Source: Pseudomonas frederiksbergensis (GTDB lineage Bacteria; Pseudomonadota; Gammaproteobacteria; Pseudomonadales; Pseudomonadaceae). Taken from it: 64,000 nucleotides of DNA. Both the position numbers and the translations under genes were made by a program. The stretch lies in NCBI RefSeq assembly GCF_001874645.1, contig NZ_CP017886.1:5384501-5448500 (forward strand), given 5' to 3'. The notes beneath the pieces are model-generated. The model ran no database searches and was not told where the DNA came from. It worked only from the letters and a program-made list of their open reading frames with translations. Shown piece by piece: positions 1 to 8,568 of this stretch (positions within the stretch are counted from its first letter, which is position 1; each line of letters begins with the position of its first letter).

Positions 1-66
1 CAAGCAGTACTCCACCGAAAAATACAGGCACGCCACGCCCAACAGATCCAGCATGACTTCGATCAT
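1..66 (-). CDS. Small hydrophobic protein, N-terminal part only (possible CcoQ-like partner of ccoN4)
   Basis: The reading frame starts at an ATG at 66 and runs off the window after 22 codons. An AGGGAG ribosome site lies at 75-80, 8 bases before the ATG, so the start is well supported. The visible peptide is hydrophobic after a short acidic start (MIEVMLDLLGVACLYF), as expected for a single membrane segment. It lies 58 bases downstream of ccoN on the same strand, so the two are probably co-transcribed. In P. aeruginosa the orphan ccoN4 gene has a small neighbour (PA4134) that has been treated as a CcoQ-like gene; that identity is inferred here from position alone. The rest of the gene is outside the window. 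Confidence 0.6.
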   Translation of the reverse strand, partial: MIEVMLDLLGVACLYFSVEYCL

Positions 67-124
67 GACGAACACTCCCTGAGATGAGAGACGCAAGCCA
101 ATGAGGCTTGCGTCATGGGTAGGA

Positions 125-1552
125 TCAAGCGATCTGTGCTGCGCTCTCGGCGATTTTCAGGTCGGCGACTCGCACGGTGCGCCAGGTGTTGTAGGCCATC
201 AGCAACATGCCGCTGAGGAAGAACACACCGCCGGCGAAACGCACGATGAAGCCCGGATGGCTGGCCTGCAAGGCTTCGACGAAGGAGTAGGTGAGGGTGC
301 CGTCGTCGTTGATGGCGCGCCACATCAGCCCTTGGGTGATGCCGTTGACCCACATCGAGGCGATGTACAGTACCGTGCCGATGGTCGCCAGCCAGAAGTG
401 CAGGTTGATCAATGGCGTGCTGTACATTTGCTCGCGGCCGAAGACTTTCGGGATCATGTGGTACAGCGAACCGAAGGTGATCATCGCCACCCAGCCCAAC
501 GCCCCGGCGTGTACGTGGCCGATGGTCCAGTCGGTGTAGTGAGACAGCGCGTTGACCGTTTTGATCGCCATCATCGGCCCTTCGAAGGTCGACATGCCGT
601 AAAACGCCAGCGACAACACCAGAAAGCGCAGGATCGGGTCGGTGCGTAATTTATGCCAGGCGCCCGAGAGGGTCATCATGCCGTTGATCATCCCGCCCCA
701 GCTCGGCGCCAGCAGGATCAGCGACATGGCCATGCCCAGCGACTGCGCCCAGTCCGGCAGCGCGGTGTAGTGCAAGTGGTGCGGACCGGCCCAGATGTAC
801 AGGGTGATCAGCGCCCAGAAGTGCACGATCGACAAACGATAGGAATACACCGGCCGACCGACCTGTTTCGGCACGAAGTAATACATCATCCCGAGGAAAC
901 CGGTGGTCAGGAAGAAGCCCACCGCGTTGTGCCCGTACCACCACTGCACCATGGCGTCGGTGGCCCCGGAATACACCGGGTAGGACTTGAACCAGTCCAC
1001 CGGAATCGACAGGTGATTGACCACGTGCAGCATGGCGATCACCACAATGAATGCGCCGAAAAACCAGTTGCCGACGTAAATGTGTTTGGTCTTGCGCTGC
1101 ACCACGGTGGTGAAGAACACAATGGCGTAGGCGACCCAGACCACCGTCATCCACACCGCGCCGGAGAATTCGATCTCGGCGTATTCCTTGGTGGTGGTGT
1201 AGCCCAGCGGGAGGGTGATCAGCATGCTGACGATCACCGATTGCCAGCCCCAGAAGGTGAAGGCGGCGAGCTTGTCACTATACAGTCGCACCTGGCAGGT
1301 GCGCTGGACCGCGTAGTAACTGGCAGCAAACTGCGCGCTGCCGGCAAAGCCGAAAATCACCAGGCTGGTGTGCAGCGGACGCAAGCGGCCGAAGGTGGTC
1401 CAGGGCAAGTCGAGGTTTGCCTCCGGCCACACCAGTTGCGAGGCGATCCACACGCCCATCGCCATCCCGATAACGCCCCATACCACGGTTGCCACGACGA
1501 ATTGGCGGACGACCTTGTAGTTATAGGCCTGTCCGATTGTTGCTGTGCTCAT
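125..1552 (-). CDS. ccoN4: cbb3-type cytochrome c oxidase catalytic subunit I, orphan CcoN4 type
   Basis: CcoN is the haem-copper subunit of cbb3 oxidase, which reduces oxygen at the inner membrane. The 475-residue protein is a polytopic membrane protein with conserved oxidase segments: [12 protein letters not shown] near the low-spin haem site, [18 protein letters not shown] carrying the CuB histidine region, [18 protein letters not shown], and [16 protein letters not shown] chose the ATG at 1552 ([15 protein letters not shown]) because it gives the usual CcoN length and has GGAAG just upstream; an upstream ATG at 1612 would add 20 atypical residues. No ccoO or ccoP follows, so it is an orphan subunit that would have to assemble with CcoO/CcoP encoded elsewhere. 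In P. aeruginosa the orphan CcoN4 belongs to the cyanide-inducible PA4129-PA4134 cluster and supports biofilm respiration. It diverges from the siroheme reductase gene at 1983. Confidence 0.93.
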   Translation of the reverse strand: MSTATIGQAYNYKVVRQFVVATVVWGVIGMAMGVWIASQLVWPEANLDLPWTTFGRLRPLHTSLVIFGFAGSAQFAASYYAVQRTCQVRLYSDKLAAFTFWGWQSVIVSMLITLPLGYTTTKEYAEIEFSGAVWMTVVWVAYAIVFFTTVVQRKTKHIYVGNWFFGAFIVVIAMLHVVNHLSIPVDWFKSYPVYSGATDAMVQWWYGHNAVGFFLTTGFLGMMYYFVPKQVGRPVYSYRLSIVHFWALITLYIWAGPHHLHYTALPDWAQSLGMAMSLILLAPSWGGMINGMMTLSGAWHKLRTDPILRFLVLSLAFYGMSTFEGPMMAIKTVNALSHYTDWTIGHVHAGALGWVAMITFGSLYHMIPKVFGREQMYSTPLINLHFWLATIGTVLYIASMWVNGITQGLMWRAINDDGTLTYSFVEALQASHPGFIVRFAGGVFFLSGMLLMAYNTWRTVRVADLKIAESAAQIA

Positions 1553-1656
1553 GGTCAATGCTTCCACGGTTGCAAAGTCTTGCCAGGCCACCCGGTCTGG
1601 CATGCCGTTCACTGTAGAAACGATGGGATAAACAAAACAGGCTCAGAAAAACTGCA

Positions 1657-1670
1657 TTAATACGGATCAG
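1657..1670 (-). promoter_or_regulatory. Candidate ANR/FNR box upstream of ccoN4
   Basis: On the minus strand the site reads CTGAT-CCGT-ATTAA, 8 of 10 positions of the ANR/FNR consensus TTGAT-N4-ATCAA. Its centre is about 43 bases before a likely start point if the weak TTTATC at 1632-1627 serves as the -10. That spacing suits class II activation, and the homologous P. aeruginosa cluster is under ANR control, but two mismatches and a poor -10 keep this tentative. Confidence 0.35.
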
Positions 1671-1791
1671 ATTGAAGGCCTGCCTGCGGTGATCTGACGC
1701 GCCCTGATATGGTTTTTTAGTTTTTAGCTGAATCTGTAACCACCTGAGCTGCTGATTCATAGTCACCACCACACAAGCACCCTCGGTTACT

Positions 1792-1947
1792 CACCCCGTA
1801 GCAGCTGCCGAGCCCGCGAGGCTGCGTTCGAGTGCGCAGCGCTCGTAATCCAGACGACGCGGTATGACAGACACACCGCGTGCACAGGATTTGCGAGGAC
1901 TTCGTCCTCGAACGCAGCCTCGCGGGCTCGGCAGCTGCTACGGGGTG
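1792..1947. repeat. Perfect 40-bp inverted repeat (REP-like pair) between divergent ccoN4 and the siroheme reductase
   Basis: The arm at 1792-1831 is an exact reverse complement of 1908-1947. Each arm carries a REP-like core (GTAGCAGCTGCCGAGCCCG), extended by GAGGCTGCGTTCGA. The 76-base middle holds a smaller palindrome around CGCGGT...ACACCGCG. It fills the intergenic space before the gene at 1983, where a promoter would be expected. This resembles a REPIN of Pseudomonas, though the arms are longer and more perfect than usual. Confidence 0.85.
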
Positions 1948-1982
1948 TGTGGGTTTGGGGTTAGCACTGACGAGGTAGGACC

Positions 1983-3656
1983 ATGTATCAGTACGATGAC
2001 TACGACCGGGCCCTGGTCTTTGAACGGGTTGCGCAGTTTCGCGATCAGGTCGAACGGTTCATGGCCGGAGCCTTGAGTGAGGAAGAGTTTTTGCCATTGC
2101 GCCTGCAAAATGGCCTGTACATGCAAAAGCACGCCTACATGCTTCGGGTCGCCATTCCTTACGGCACCCTCAGCGCCCGGCAGATGCGCACGCTGGCGAG
2201 CATCGCCCGGGATTACGATCGGGGCTACGGGCACTTCACCACCCGGCAGAACATGCAATTCAACTGGATCGAACTGGCCCAGGTACCGGACATACTGGCG
2301 CGCCTGGCCGAGGTCGAAATGCATGCGATCCAGACCTCCGGCAACTGCGTGCGCAACATCACCACCGAAGCCTTCGCCGGTGTTGCGGCAGACGAACTGA
2401 TCGATCCACGGCCCTTGGCGGAAATTCTCCGGCAGTGGTCGACCATCAACCCGGAATTCCTGTTTTTACCACGCAAATTCAAAATCGCCATTTGCTCGGC
2501 GAAACACGACCGCGCGGCGATCATGATGCATGACATCGGTCTCTACCTTTACCGCGACGCGGCCGGGCAGATGCTGCTGCGGGTGATCGTTGGCGGCGGT
2601 CTGGGGCGCACACCGATTCTCGGTTTGCAGATCCGTGAAGGGTTGCCGTGGCAGCACTTGCTGTCTTACGTCGAGGCGGTGTTGCGGGTTTATAACCGCC
2701 ACGGTCGGCGCGACAACAAGTACAAGGCGCGGATCAAGATTCTGGTCAAGGCGCTGGGTATCGAGGCCTTCGCTCAGGAAGTCGAGCAGGAGTGGCAACA
2801 CCTCAAGGACGGCCCGGCACAGTTGACTGACGTCGAATACCAGCGCGTCGCCAGCGCATTCGTGCCGCCAACCTATGAGCAACTGGCCGATACTGACCTG
2901 GACTTTGGCACTCGCCTGACCGAGAACCCGGCGTTCGCACGTTGGGTCGCGCGTAACGTGCAGCCGCACAAAGTGCCTGGCTACACCAGCGTGGTGCTGT
3001 CGACCAAACCCGGCATGGCCTCGCCGCCGGGAGACGTCACCGGCGCGCAGATGGACGCGGTGGCCGATTGGTCCGAGCAGTTCGGTTTCGGTGAAATCCG
3101 CATCGCCCATGAACAGAACATTGTCCTGCCAGACGTGCCCAAGGCTGACCTGTACGCGTTGTGGTGCCTGGCCTGCGAACGCGGACTGGGTTGCGCCAAT
3201 ATTGGCTTACTGACCGACGTCATCGCCTGCCCCGGTGGTGATTTCTGCGCGCTGGCCAATGCCAAATCGATCCCCATCGCCCAGGCAATCCAGGCACGCT
3301 TCGATGACCTGGACTACCTCCACGACCTGGGTGACATCAGCCTCAACATCTCCGGATGCATGAACGCCTGCGGCCACCACCACATCGGCAATATCGGCAT
3401 CCTCGGCGTCGATAAGAATGGCAGCGAGTGGTACCAGATCACCCTCGGTGGCGCGCAGGGCAAGAACAGCGCACTGGGCAAAGTCATCGGCCCGTCGTTC
3501 AGCGCAGCCGAAGTGCCGCAGGTGATCGAGCGGATCATCGCGACCTTCGTCCGTTACCGCGAGAGCGAGGAGCTGTTTCTCGACACCTTGCAGCGCATTG
3601 GTCTGGAGCCGTTCAAAGAGCGTATTTATCCAAAGACCCTGGAGGTCGTGGCATGA
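1983..3656 (+). CDS. Siroheme / 4Fe-4S nitrite or sulfite reductase hemoprotein (PA4130-like)
   Basis: This 557-residue protein has the two-repeat fold of assimilatory sulfite and nitrite reductases, which carry out six-electron reduction using siroheme coupled to a 4Fe-4S cluster. The cluster ligands are visible as C416-x5-C422 (ACPGGDFC) and C459-x3-C463 (ISGCMNACGHHH). Siroheme-binding features include YGHFTTRQNMQFNW in the first half and the RIAHEQNIVLPDV segment in the second. No CysJ-type flavoprotein lies nearby, so electrons probably come from ferredoxin or another donor. The start ATG follows GAGGTAGGACC. The next gene overlaps by 4 bases. In P. aeruginosa the equivalent gene, PA4130, is part of the cyanide-inducible cluster and is distinct from the housekeeping cysI. 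Whether the substrate is sulfite or nitrite cannot be decided from sequence. Confidence 0.92.
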   Translation: MYQYDDYDRALVFERVAQFRDQVERFMAGALSEEEFLPLRLQNGLYMQKHAYMLRVAIPYGTLSARQMRTLASIARDYDRGYGHFTTRQNMQFNWIELAQVPDILARLAEVEMHAIQTSGNCVRNITTEAFAGVAADELIDPRPLAEILRQWSTINPEFLFLPRKFKIAICSAKHDRAAIMMHDIGLYLYRDAAGQMLLRVIVGGGLGRTPILGLQIREGLPWQHLLSYVEAVLRVYNRHGRRDNKYKARIKILVKALGIEAFAQEVEQEWQHLKDGPAQLTDVEYQRVASAFVPPTYEQLADTDLDFGTRLTENPAFARWVARNVQPHKVPGYTSVVLSTKPGMASPPGDVTGAQMDAVADWSEQFGFGEIRIAHEQNIVLPDVPKADLYALWCLACERGLGCANIGLLTDVIACPGGDFCALANAKSIPIAQAIQARFDDLDYLHDLGDISLNISGCMNACGHHHIGNIGILGVDKNGSEWYQITLGGAQGKNSALGKVIGPSFSAAEVPQVIERIIATFVRYRESEELFLDTLQRIGLEPFKERIYPKTLEVVA

Positions 3657-4147
3657 ACAATCTGCTGCAATTGCGCGAAGGTGTGGCGCTCAAGGTCGAC
3701 GACGATCCGTGGACCTTGATCAGGGAGGTCGACAGCGAACTGCCAGCGGGACCGCTGATCTTGCCGCTGGCCCAGTGGCGGATGCGCCGTATCGACCATC
3801 ATCCGTCGCGAGACGCGGTGTGGCTGGGGCCGGATGACGAGGTCGACAGTCTCAAGCCGTGGCTCAAACTAATACCCATGATCGCGTTGGAGTTTCCAAG
3901 TTTTCGCGATGGCCGGGCCTACAGCCAGGCTTACCTGTTGCGCACGCGTTTGGGCTGGACGGGTGAGTTGCGGGCGATTGGCGATGTACTGCGTGACCAG
4001 CTCAGCCATATGCGCCAATGCGGTTTTGATGCCTTCGCGGTACGTGACGACAAATGCGCTGAAGATGCACTCAAGGGGCTGGTGGGGATGAGTGTGCATT
4101 ACGGTCGCTCGGTGATCGAGCCACGACCGTTGTTTCGCCGGCGTTGA
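3653..4147 (+). CDS. DUF934 protein, partner of the siroheme reductase (PA4129-like)
   Basis: The 164-residue protein belongs to the DUF934 family, small proteins encoded directly after CysI-type reductases in many proteobacteria and often annotated as oxidoreductases probably involved in sulfite reduction. Visible family features are LILPLAQW in the N-terminal third, FPSFRDGRAYSQAYLLR in the middle, and MRQCGFDAFAVRDD towards the C-terminus. The start overlaps the stop of the reductase gene as ATGA, and reading starts further upstream would run inside that gene in another frame, so coupled translation from 3653 is the best choice. No cofactor motif or catalytic residue is evident. The biochemical role is not established; the pairing suggests assembly of, or electron supply to, the reductase. 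Confidence 0.88.
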   Translation: MNNLLQLREGVALKVDDDPWTLIREVDSELPAGPLILPLAQWRMRRIDHHPSRDAVWLGPDDEVDSLKPWLKLIPMIALEFPSFRDGRAYSQAYLLRTRLGWTGELRAIGDVLRDQLSHMRQCGFDAFAVRDDKCAEDALKGLVGMSVHYGRSVIEPRPLFRRR

Positions 4148-4168
4148 GCGGCGCATACGCTTAAAGAG

Positions 4169-4202
4169 CGCAGGTTCCGGCAGACAGGTGCTGGAGCCTG
4201 CG
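4169..4202. terminator. Stem-loop between convergent genes, probable bidirectional terminator
   Basis: The 14-base arms at 4169-4182 and 4189-4202 (CGCAGGTTCCGGCA and TGCTGGAGCCTGCG) pair with only G-U mismatches around a 6-base loop. It lies between the converging stops of the DUF934 and DUF1254 genes. TTCTTTG follows on the plus strand. Confidence 0.6.
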
Positions 4203-4238
4203 ATTCTTTGCGTATCACTTCAACGCCGGGGCCCCGGG

Positions 4239-5645
4239 TTACGGATTGATCGGCGTCAACGGCGGCAGTTTCCATTGGCCGTTACCGACTTCAGGCTTGG
4301 GCAGGTACAGGCGCAACACTGCGTAGAACGGGCCGTGCGGCGCCGGCAGCCAGTTGCTTCGCTGATCCTTGAGCGGCTCGGAATGCTGCAAGTACAGGGT
4401 CAGGCCACCGTCCGGATCGCGCTTGAGTGTGGACAGCATGCGCGAGTTGATCAGGTAGCGTTTCTTGTGATTGGGCACCAGCAGCTTGGTCTTGCCGTCG
4501 TACATGGTCAGCGACCAGAACGCATCAGCCGGTGGCAGCTGATCCTTGTCGAAGTGCAGGGTGTAGCTGTGTCTCGCGCCGTTGGCCGGTTTGCCCTGGT
4601 TGTCGACGAGATAACTGAAATGGGTCCCTTCATCGGCGGAGTTGCCGAAGATCCCTATGTTGGCGCCGGCATAGCGGTACAGATAATTGTTGTTGAGGTG
4701 ATCACGGGTGCCGAAGAAATCACCACGGGTCACCTGATGGGTATCGATCTTGTCTTTTTTGAGTGCTGCGAACTCGGCCTTGGCATCGGCAATACCATCG
4801 TCGAGGGCCTTGCGCTGTTCGGTGGTGAGGGTTTTGAGGTCAAACGGCTGGCCGGCCACGATACCGATCTTCGCGAAACGCGCCAGCAGGTCTTTTTCAA
4901 CGTCTTGTGCCGGGGCAAAGCCGAGCATGAAGTTCAGGTAGCGGAACAGCTCCGGGCTGTCGCTCATGGTAGCGGTCGGTTTTGGCCAATCGACTTTTGG
5001 CGCAGCGGCCGGGGCCGGCTGTCCCAGGTATTGGCTCAGCGTCTGAACCTTGTAGCCGTGCTGGATTTTCTTGACCTTCTCCAGGTCCTTTTCATCGAAC
5101 AGCTGCGTGCGGTAAAGCGCGAAGGCAATGTTGCTTTCGCTGCGCACCAGACGATCGATCTTGACCGGTTGCTGACCTTGCCAATCGGGACCGGCAATCA
5201 TGAAGGTCCCGCCCTTGTTGCCCGTGCTGCGGGTGCCCAGGTAGGCAAAGTTCTGGGTGTAGAGGTCGATCAGCTGTACTGAGTAGTAACGTTCTTCGGC
5301 GATCTGTGGCAGCGTCAGGACCACAGGCTCTGAGCGCAGGTCCATCCAGACGAACGAGTAGGGGGTGTCCGGGTTGGGGGTGACGAACGCAGTGTCCTTG
5401 GTGGTGAACACCCTTGCCGTATTGCCGATCTTATTGAACGGTGCCTTGAAGTTCGGGCCGCTTTTGTCCACCGCCTGGGTGTACAGGGTCTTGTACATCT
5501 CCACCACCGGGAAGCCGTAGAGATACGCGTCTTTGGCGATCCCCCGGGCTTCTTCGGGGCTGGCGCTGAAATCTGCCCAGGCGCTTGCGCTCAGTAACAG
5601 AGAGAGACCGGCGAGCAACAGGCGGGTCGGTTTTTCGATGGTCAT
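4239..5645 (-). CDS. DUF1254/DUF1214 periplasmic protein
   Basis: The 468-residue protein begins with a clear signal peptide (LLLAGLSLLLSASAWA, cleavage after ASAWA), so it is exported. The N-terminal half has the DUF1254 pattern, including YLYGFPVVEMYKT and VTPNPDTPYSFVWMDL. The C-terminal third has the DUF1214 pattern, with ARHSYTLHFDKDQLPPADAF, FWSLTMYD and WLPAPHGPFYAVLRLYLP. Proteins of this family are widespread in pseudomonads, but their function is not known to me. No metal site or catalytic residue can be named. It is transcribed alone, convergent with the DUF934 gene and divergent from the SRPBCC-like gene at 5918. Confidence 0.85.
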   Translation of the reverse strand: MTIEKPTRLLLAGLSLLLSASAWADFSASPEEARGIAKDAYLYGFPVVEMYKTLYTQAVDKSGPNFKAPFNKIGNTARVFTTKDTAFVTPNPDTPYSFVWMDLRSEPVVLTLPQIAEERYYSVQLIDLYTQNFAYLGTRSTGNKGGTFMIAGPDWQGQQPVKIDRLVRSESNIAFALYRTQLFDEKDLEKVKKIQHGYKVQTLSQYLGQPAPAAAPKVDWPKPTATMSDSPELFRYLNFMLGFAPAQDVEKDLLARFAKIGIVAGQPFDLKTLTTEQRKALDDGIADAKAEFAALKKDKIDTHQVTRGDFFGTRDHLNNNYLYRYAGANIGIFGNSADEGTHFSYLVDNQGKPANGARHSYTLHFDKDQLPPADAFWSLTMYDGKTKLLVPNHKKRYLINSRMLSTLKRDPDGGLTLYLQHSEPLKDQRSNWLPAPHGPFYAVLRLYLPKPEVGNGQWKLPPLTPINP

Positions 5646-5917
5646 TGCACAGTCCTATGGATAAGCGCGATTCAGGTGTTACAGCAGGGGCGTAATGTCG
5701 TCGAGTTTGCGGTTTTTGTCGAAACAAGTTTCGGTGACCGCACAAAGGCGTACGTCATTGCGGGTCGTTACCGGGTCACTTTGTGCATGAAGTCACCTGA
5801 ATTTCGTGCGCCAAAATACTAGGCCTATTCACAGGTTTGCACGTCAAAAGCGCTGTAATGGGTTAAGTGGCGAGTGCTAATCTGCTGGCATTCGTGCTCA
5901 AAGGAAGGTCACTGTCA

Positions 5918-6361
5918 ATGCCTGTTCTGGAACTCTCCACGCTCATCAAAGGACGTACGCCCGCGCACGTTCTCGATTTTTGCCTTGAGGGCAGCAACTT
6001 CCCGAAAATCTTCCCGGAACGGGTGACGCCATTGGGCAACATCGACGTGAACGACTTGCGTATCGCTGCCGGTCGCGAGTTCAGTTTTCGTCATTGGATG
6101 TTCGGCGTTATTCCAGCGACCTGGACCGTGGCGATTCGTGAGGTCAGCGACAGCCATTTCATCGACGAAATGCTCAAGGGACCGATGGCGGCATTTCGTC
6201 ATGAACACCGGGTCGCAGCAGTGGAGGGCGGGACGCTGTACACCGATCGCGTGACCTACGCCGCCATTGGTGGTGCACCTTTGGAGTGGTTGATGGTTAA
6301 TGCCTACATGCGGCGGATTTTCAAGGCGCGGCATCGCAATATGCTTCGATTATTGGGTTGA
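5918..6361 (+). CDS. SRPBCC-like (START-superfamily) small protein
   Basis: The 147-residue protein resembles polyketide-cyclase/START-like SRPBCC proteins, which bind hydrophobic ligands in a helix-grip fold. Supporting features are LDFCLEGSNFPKIFPERVTP near the start, WTVAIREVSDSHFIDEMLKG in the centre, and the terminal FKARHRNMLRLLG helix. These resemblances are at the fold level and give no substrate. I selected the ATG at 5918 because AAGGAAGG lies 9 bases upstream; an in-frame start at 5867 adds 17 residues without such a site. It is monocistronic and is followed immediately by a REP-like inverted pair that could end its transcript. Confidence 0.75.
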   Translation: MPVLELSTLIKGRTPAHVLDFCLEGSNFPKIFPERVTPLGNIDVNDLRIAAGREFSFRHWMFGVIPATWTVAIREVSDSHFIDEMLKGPMAAFRHEHRVAAVEGGTLYTDRVTYAAIGGAPLEWLMVNAYMRRIFKARHRNMLRLLG

Positions 6362-6366
6362 ACCGC

Positions 6367-6444
6367 CCCCGTAGGAGCTGCCGCAGGCTGCGATCTGTGC
6401 TTTTAAAGATCAAAAGATCGCAGCCTGCGGCAGCTCCTACGGGG
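6367..6444. repeat. REP-like inverted pair (REPIN), also a likely transcript end
   Basis: Arms 6367-6396 and 6415-6444 are exact 30-base reverse complements with an 18-base loop. The arm core is GTAGGAGCTGCCGCAGGC followed by TGCGATCT. It begins 6 bases after the stop at 6361 and separates it from tpx. Confidence 0.9.
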
Positions 6445-6575
6445 TGCGTGTGTTGTATCCACTTTGGGCGACGACCTATCACAATTTGTATCTGGCCATA
6501 GGTCGCCGGACCATTTCGTGGTTAACTTCGGCCTCTTCGAATTTCTCCACAACAACGTTCAGAAGGACTCCGTTC

Positions 6576-7076
6576 ATGGCTCAAGTCACTCTCAAAGGCA
6601 ATCCGGTTCAAGTCAACGGCCAACTGCCACAAGCCGGTTCCAAGGCGCCAGCCTTTTCCCTGGTGGCCGGCAATCTGTCCGACGTGACCCTGGCAAGCTT
6701 CGCCGGCAAACGCAAAGTGCTGAACATCTTCCCAAGCGTTGACACTCCGACCTGCGCCACGTCGGTACGCAAGTTCAACGCTCAGGCCAACGACGTGGCC
6801 AACACCGTTGTACTGTGCATTTCGGCTGACCTGCCGTTCGCCCAGGCACGTTTCTGCGGCGCTGAAGGTCTGGAAAACGTTCAGAACCTGTCGACCCTGC
6901 GCGGCCGTGAGTTCATCGAAAACTACGGCGTTGCCATCGCTGACGGCCCTCTGGTCGGCCTGACCGCGCGCGCAGTCGTTGTACTCGACGAAAACGACAC
7001 CGTGCTGCACAGCGAACTGGTTAAAGAAATCGCCGAAGAACCAAACTATGAAGCGGCGTTGGCCGTTTTGAAGTAA
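6576..7076 (+). CDS. tpx: Thiol peroxidase Tpx
   Basis: Tpx is an atypical two-cysteine peroxiredoxin that reduces hydrogen peroxide and alkyl hydroperoxides with thioredoxin as electron donor. At 166 residues it has the usual family length. The peroxidatic cysteine is C60 in [10 protein letters not shown] and the resolving cysteine is C94 in [11 protein letters not shown]. The [19 protein letters not shown] strand region and the [15 protein letters not shown] segment are typical. The ATG at 6576 has GAAGGA 8 bases upstream, and it gives the normal N-terminus ([11 protein letters not shown]); a frame open from 6444 adds nothing conserved. A strong terminator follows at 7094, so the gene is probably monocistronic. 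In the cell it would act as a peroxide defence enzyme, cytoplasmic or periplasmic; no export signal is visible. Confidence 0.96.
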   Translation: MAQVTLKGNPVQVNGQLPQAGSKAPAFSLVAGNLSDVTLASFAGKRKVLNIFPSVDTPTCATSVRKFNAQANDVANTVVLCISADLPFAQARFCGAEGLENVQNLSTLRGREFIENYGVAIADGPLVGLTARAVVVLDENDTVLHSELVKEIAEEPNYEAALAVLK

Positions 7077-7093
7077 CAGGTTTTACAATGATC

Positions 7094-7121
7094 AACGGCC
7101 TGGCTCTGTCCAGGCCGTTTT
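7094..7121 (+). terminator. Rho-independent terminator of tpx
   Basis: A perfect 10-base stem (AACGGCCTGG and CCAGGCCGTT) with a CTCTGT loop is followed by TTTTC. It starts 18 bases after the tpx stop codon. Confidence 0.9.
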
Positions 7122-7230
7122 CATTTGTGCTTCAGTGGTTTAGCAAATATTCGCAAAGGCAGGTTGAAGGTAAATTGCCGGTAAAGGCGCTTTGCTTAAA
7201 CTCCGTCAGTGCTTATCGTTCACCCTCCCA

Positions 7231-7236
7231 TATAAA
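7231..7236 (+). promoter_or_regulatory. Candidate -10 element of the mux operon
   Basis: TATAAA lies 24 bases before the chosen muxA ATG at 7255. No convincing -35 element is present at the usual spacing, so the promoter may be weak or activator-dependent. If it is used, reading starts upstream of it, such as the TTG at 7192, would not be transcribed. Confidence 0.3.
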
Positions 7237-7254
7237 GATGCCCACACGCGCCCA

Positions 7255-8568
7255 ATGGTTGATCACTCCATGCAATCCTCTGCTTCTCGTCATTCCCGTC
7301 ACTGGCTCTTCGGCCTGCTGGTCCTGTTGGTCATTGCTGGCCTGTGCTGGAAGTTCTGGCCAGGCAGTGCGGCTCACAAAGACGCCGCTGCCCCTAAAGC
7401 AGCGGGCGGGCATGTCGGCAAGCCGGGTGGGATGCGTCCGGGTTTTGGCGGTGCTACCGGCCCCGTCCCGGTTCGGGTCGCGCCAGCCGTGGTGGGTGAT
7501 TTTCCGCTGTACTACAAAGCCCTTGGCACGGTTACTGCGCTGAACACCATTAATGTGCGCAGTCGCGTGGGCGGTGAACTGGTGAAGATTGCGTTCGAAG
7601 AAGGGCAGATGGTCAAGGCTGGCGACCTGCTCGCCGAGATCGACCCGCGTCCTTACCAGAACGCCTTGCTCCAGGCCGAAGGCACGTTGTTGCAGAACCA
7701 GGCACAGTTGAAAAACGCGATTGTGGATGTGGAGCGCTATCGCGGTTTGTATGCGCAAGACAGTATCGCCAAACAGACCCTCGACACCGCGGCCGCGCTG
7801 GTTGGGCAGTACCAGGGCACGGTCAAGACCAATCAGGCGGCGGTCAACGACGCCAAACTCAATCTGGAGTTCACCAAAATCCGTGCCCCGATTACCGGGC
7901 GCGTCGGTCTGCGGCAGCTGGACGTCGGTAACCTGGTGGCCGCCAACGACACCACCGCCCTGGCGATCATCACCCAGACCCAGCCGATCAGCGTGGTCTT
8001 CACCTTGCCGGAAAACAGTCTCGACACCGTGCTGGCCCGCTACCACTCAGGTGCCAAGCTACCGGTTGAGGCCTGGGATCGTGGCGACACCCAATTGCAG
8101 GCCAGCGGTGTCTTGCAGAGCCTGGACAACCAGATCGACACCACCACCGGCACGCTGAAGTTCAAGGCACGCTACGACAATCGCGATCTGGCGCTGTTCC
8201 CGAATCAGTTCGTCAACGTCCGACTGCTGGCCGACACCCTCAAAGGCGTGGTGCTGGCGCCTTCGGCAGCCATTCAGTTCGGCACCAACGGCACCTTTGT
8301 CTATGTCCTGGACGGTGATAAAAAAGTCACCATTCGCCCGTTGAAAATCGGCGCCAGCGATGGCGACAACACAGTGATCAACGAAGGCTTGAAACCCGGT
8401 GATCGCGTGGTACTGGAAGGCACTGACCGCCTCAAGGAGGGCAGTGAAGTCGAGGTGGTCAACGACAGCAACGCCGCGCCGGCGACCCCGACGGATAACC
8501 AGGACCCATCGACCAGCGCCGAGACTGATCCGAAAGCCACTGGCAAGGCGCACAAGGGCCGCGCATGA
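7255..8568 (+). CDS. muxA: RND efflux periplasmic adaptor MuxA (MdtA type)
   Basis: This membrane fusion protein links inner-membrane RND pumps to the outer-membrane channel. The 437-residue product has an N-terminal membrane anchor ([17 protein letters not shown]), a Gly/Ala-rich linker, then the lipoyl and hairpin region ([53 protein letters not shown]), and the beta-barrel and membrane-proximal domains ([17 protein letters not shown]). The order adaptor, pump, pump, channel matches muxABC-opmB of P. aeruginosa and mdtABC of E. coli. The start is uncertain: ATG at 7255 or at 7270 (MQSSASRH), neither with a strong ribosome site. It overlaps muxB by 4 bases. MuxABC-OpmB exports several antibiotics in P. 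aeruginosa; the natural substrate here is unknown. Confidence 0.9.
   Translation: MVDHSMQSSASRHSRHWLFGLLVLLVIAGLCWKFWPGSAAHKDAAAPKAAGGHVGKPGGMRPGFGGATGPVPVRVAPAVVGDFPLYYKALGTVTALNTINVRSRVGGELVKIAFEEGQMVKAGDLLAEIDPRPYQNALLQAEGTLLQNQAQLKNAIVDVERYRGLYAQDSIAKQTLDTAAALVGQYQGTVKTNQAAVNDAKLNLEFTKIRAPITGRVGLRQLDVGNLVAANDTTALAIITQTQPISVVFTLPENSLDTVLARYHSGAKLPVEAWDRGDTQLQASGVLQSLDNQIDTTTGTLKFKARYDNRDLALFPNQFVNVRLLADTLKGVVLAPSAAIQFGTNGTFVYVLDGDKKVTIRPLKIGASDGDNTVINEGLKPGDRVVLEGTDRLKEGSEVEVVNDSNAAPATPTDNQDPSTSAETDPKATGKAHKGRA

Noticed and set aside
653-1660. Long open frame on the strand opposite ccoN4
   Set aside because: It is His/Arg-rich with no recognisable family, and ccoN4 on the other strand has clear oxidase motifs; long antisense frames are common in G+C-rich DNA.
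5671-5801. Separated inverted octamers TTCAGGTG and CACCTGAA
   Set aside because: They are 115 bases apart and short, so chance is likely.
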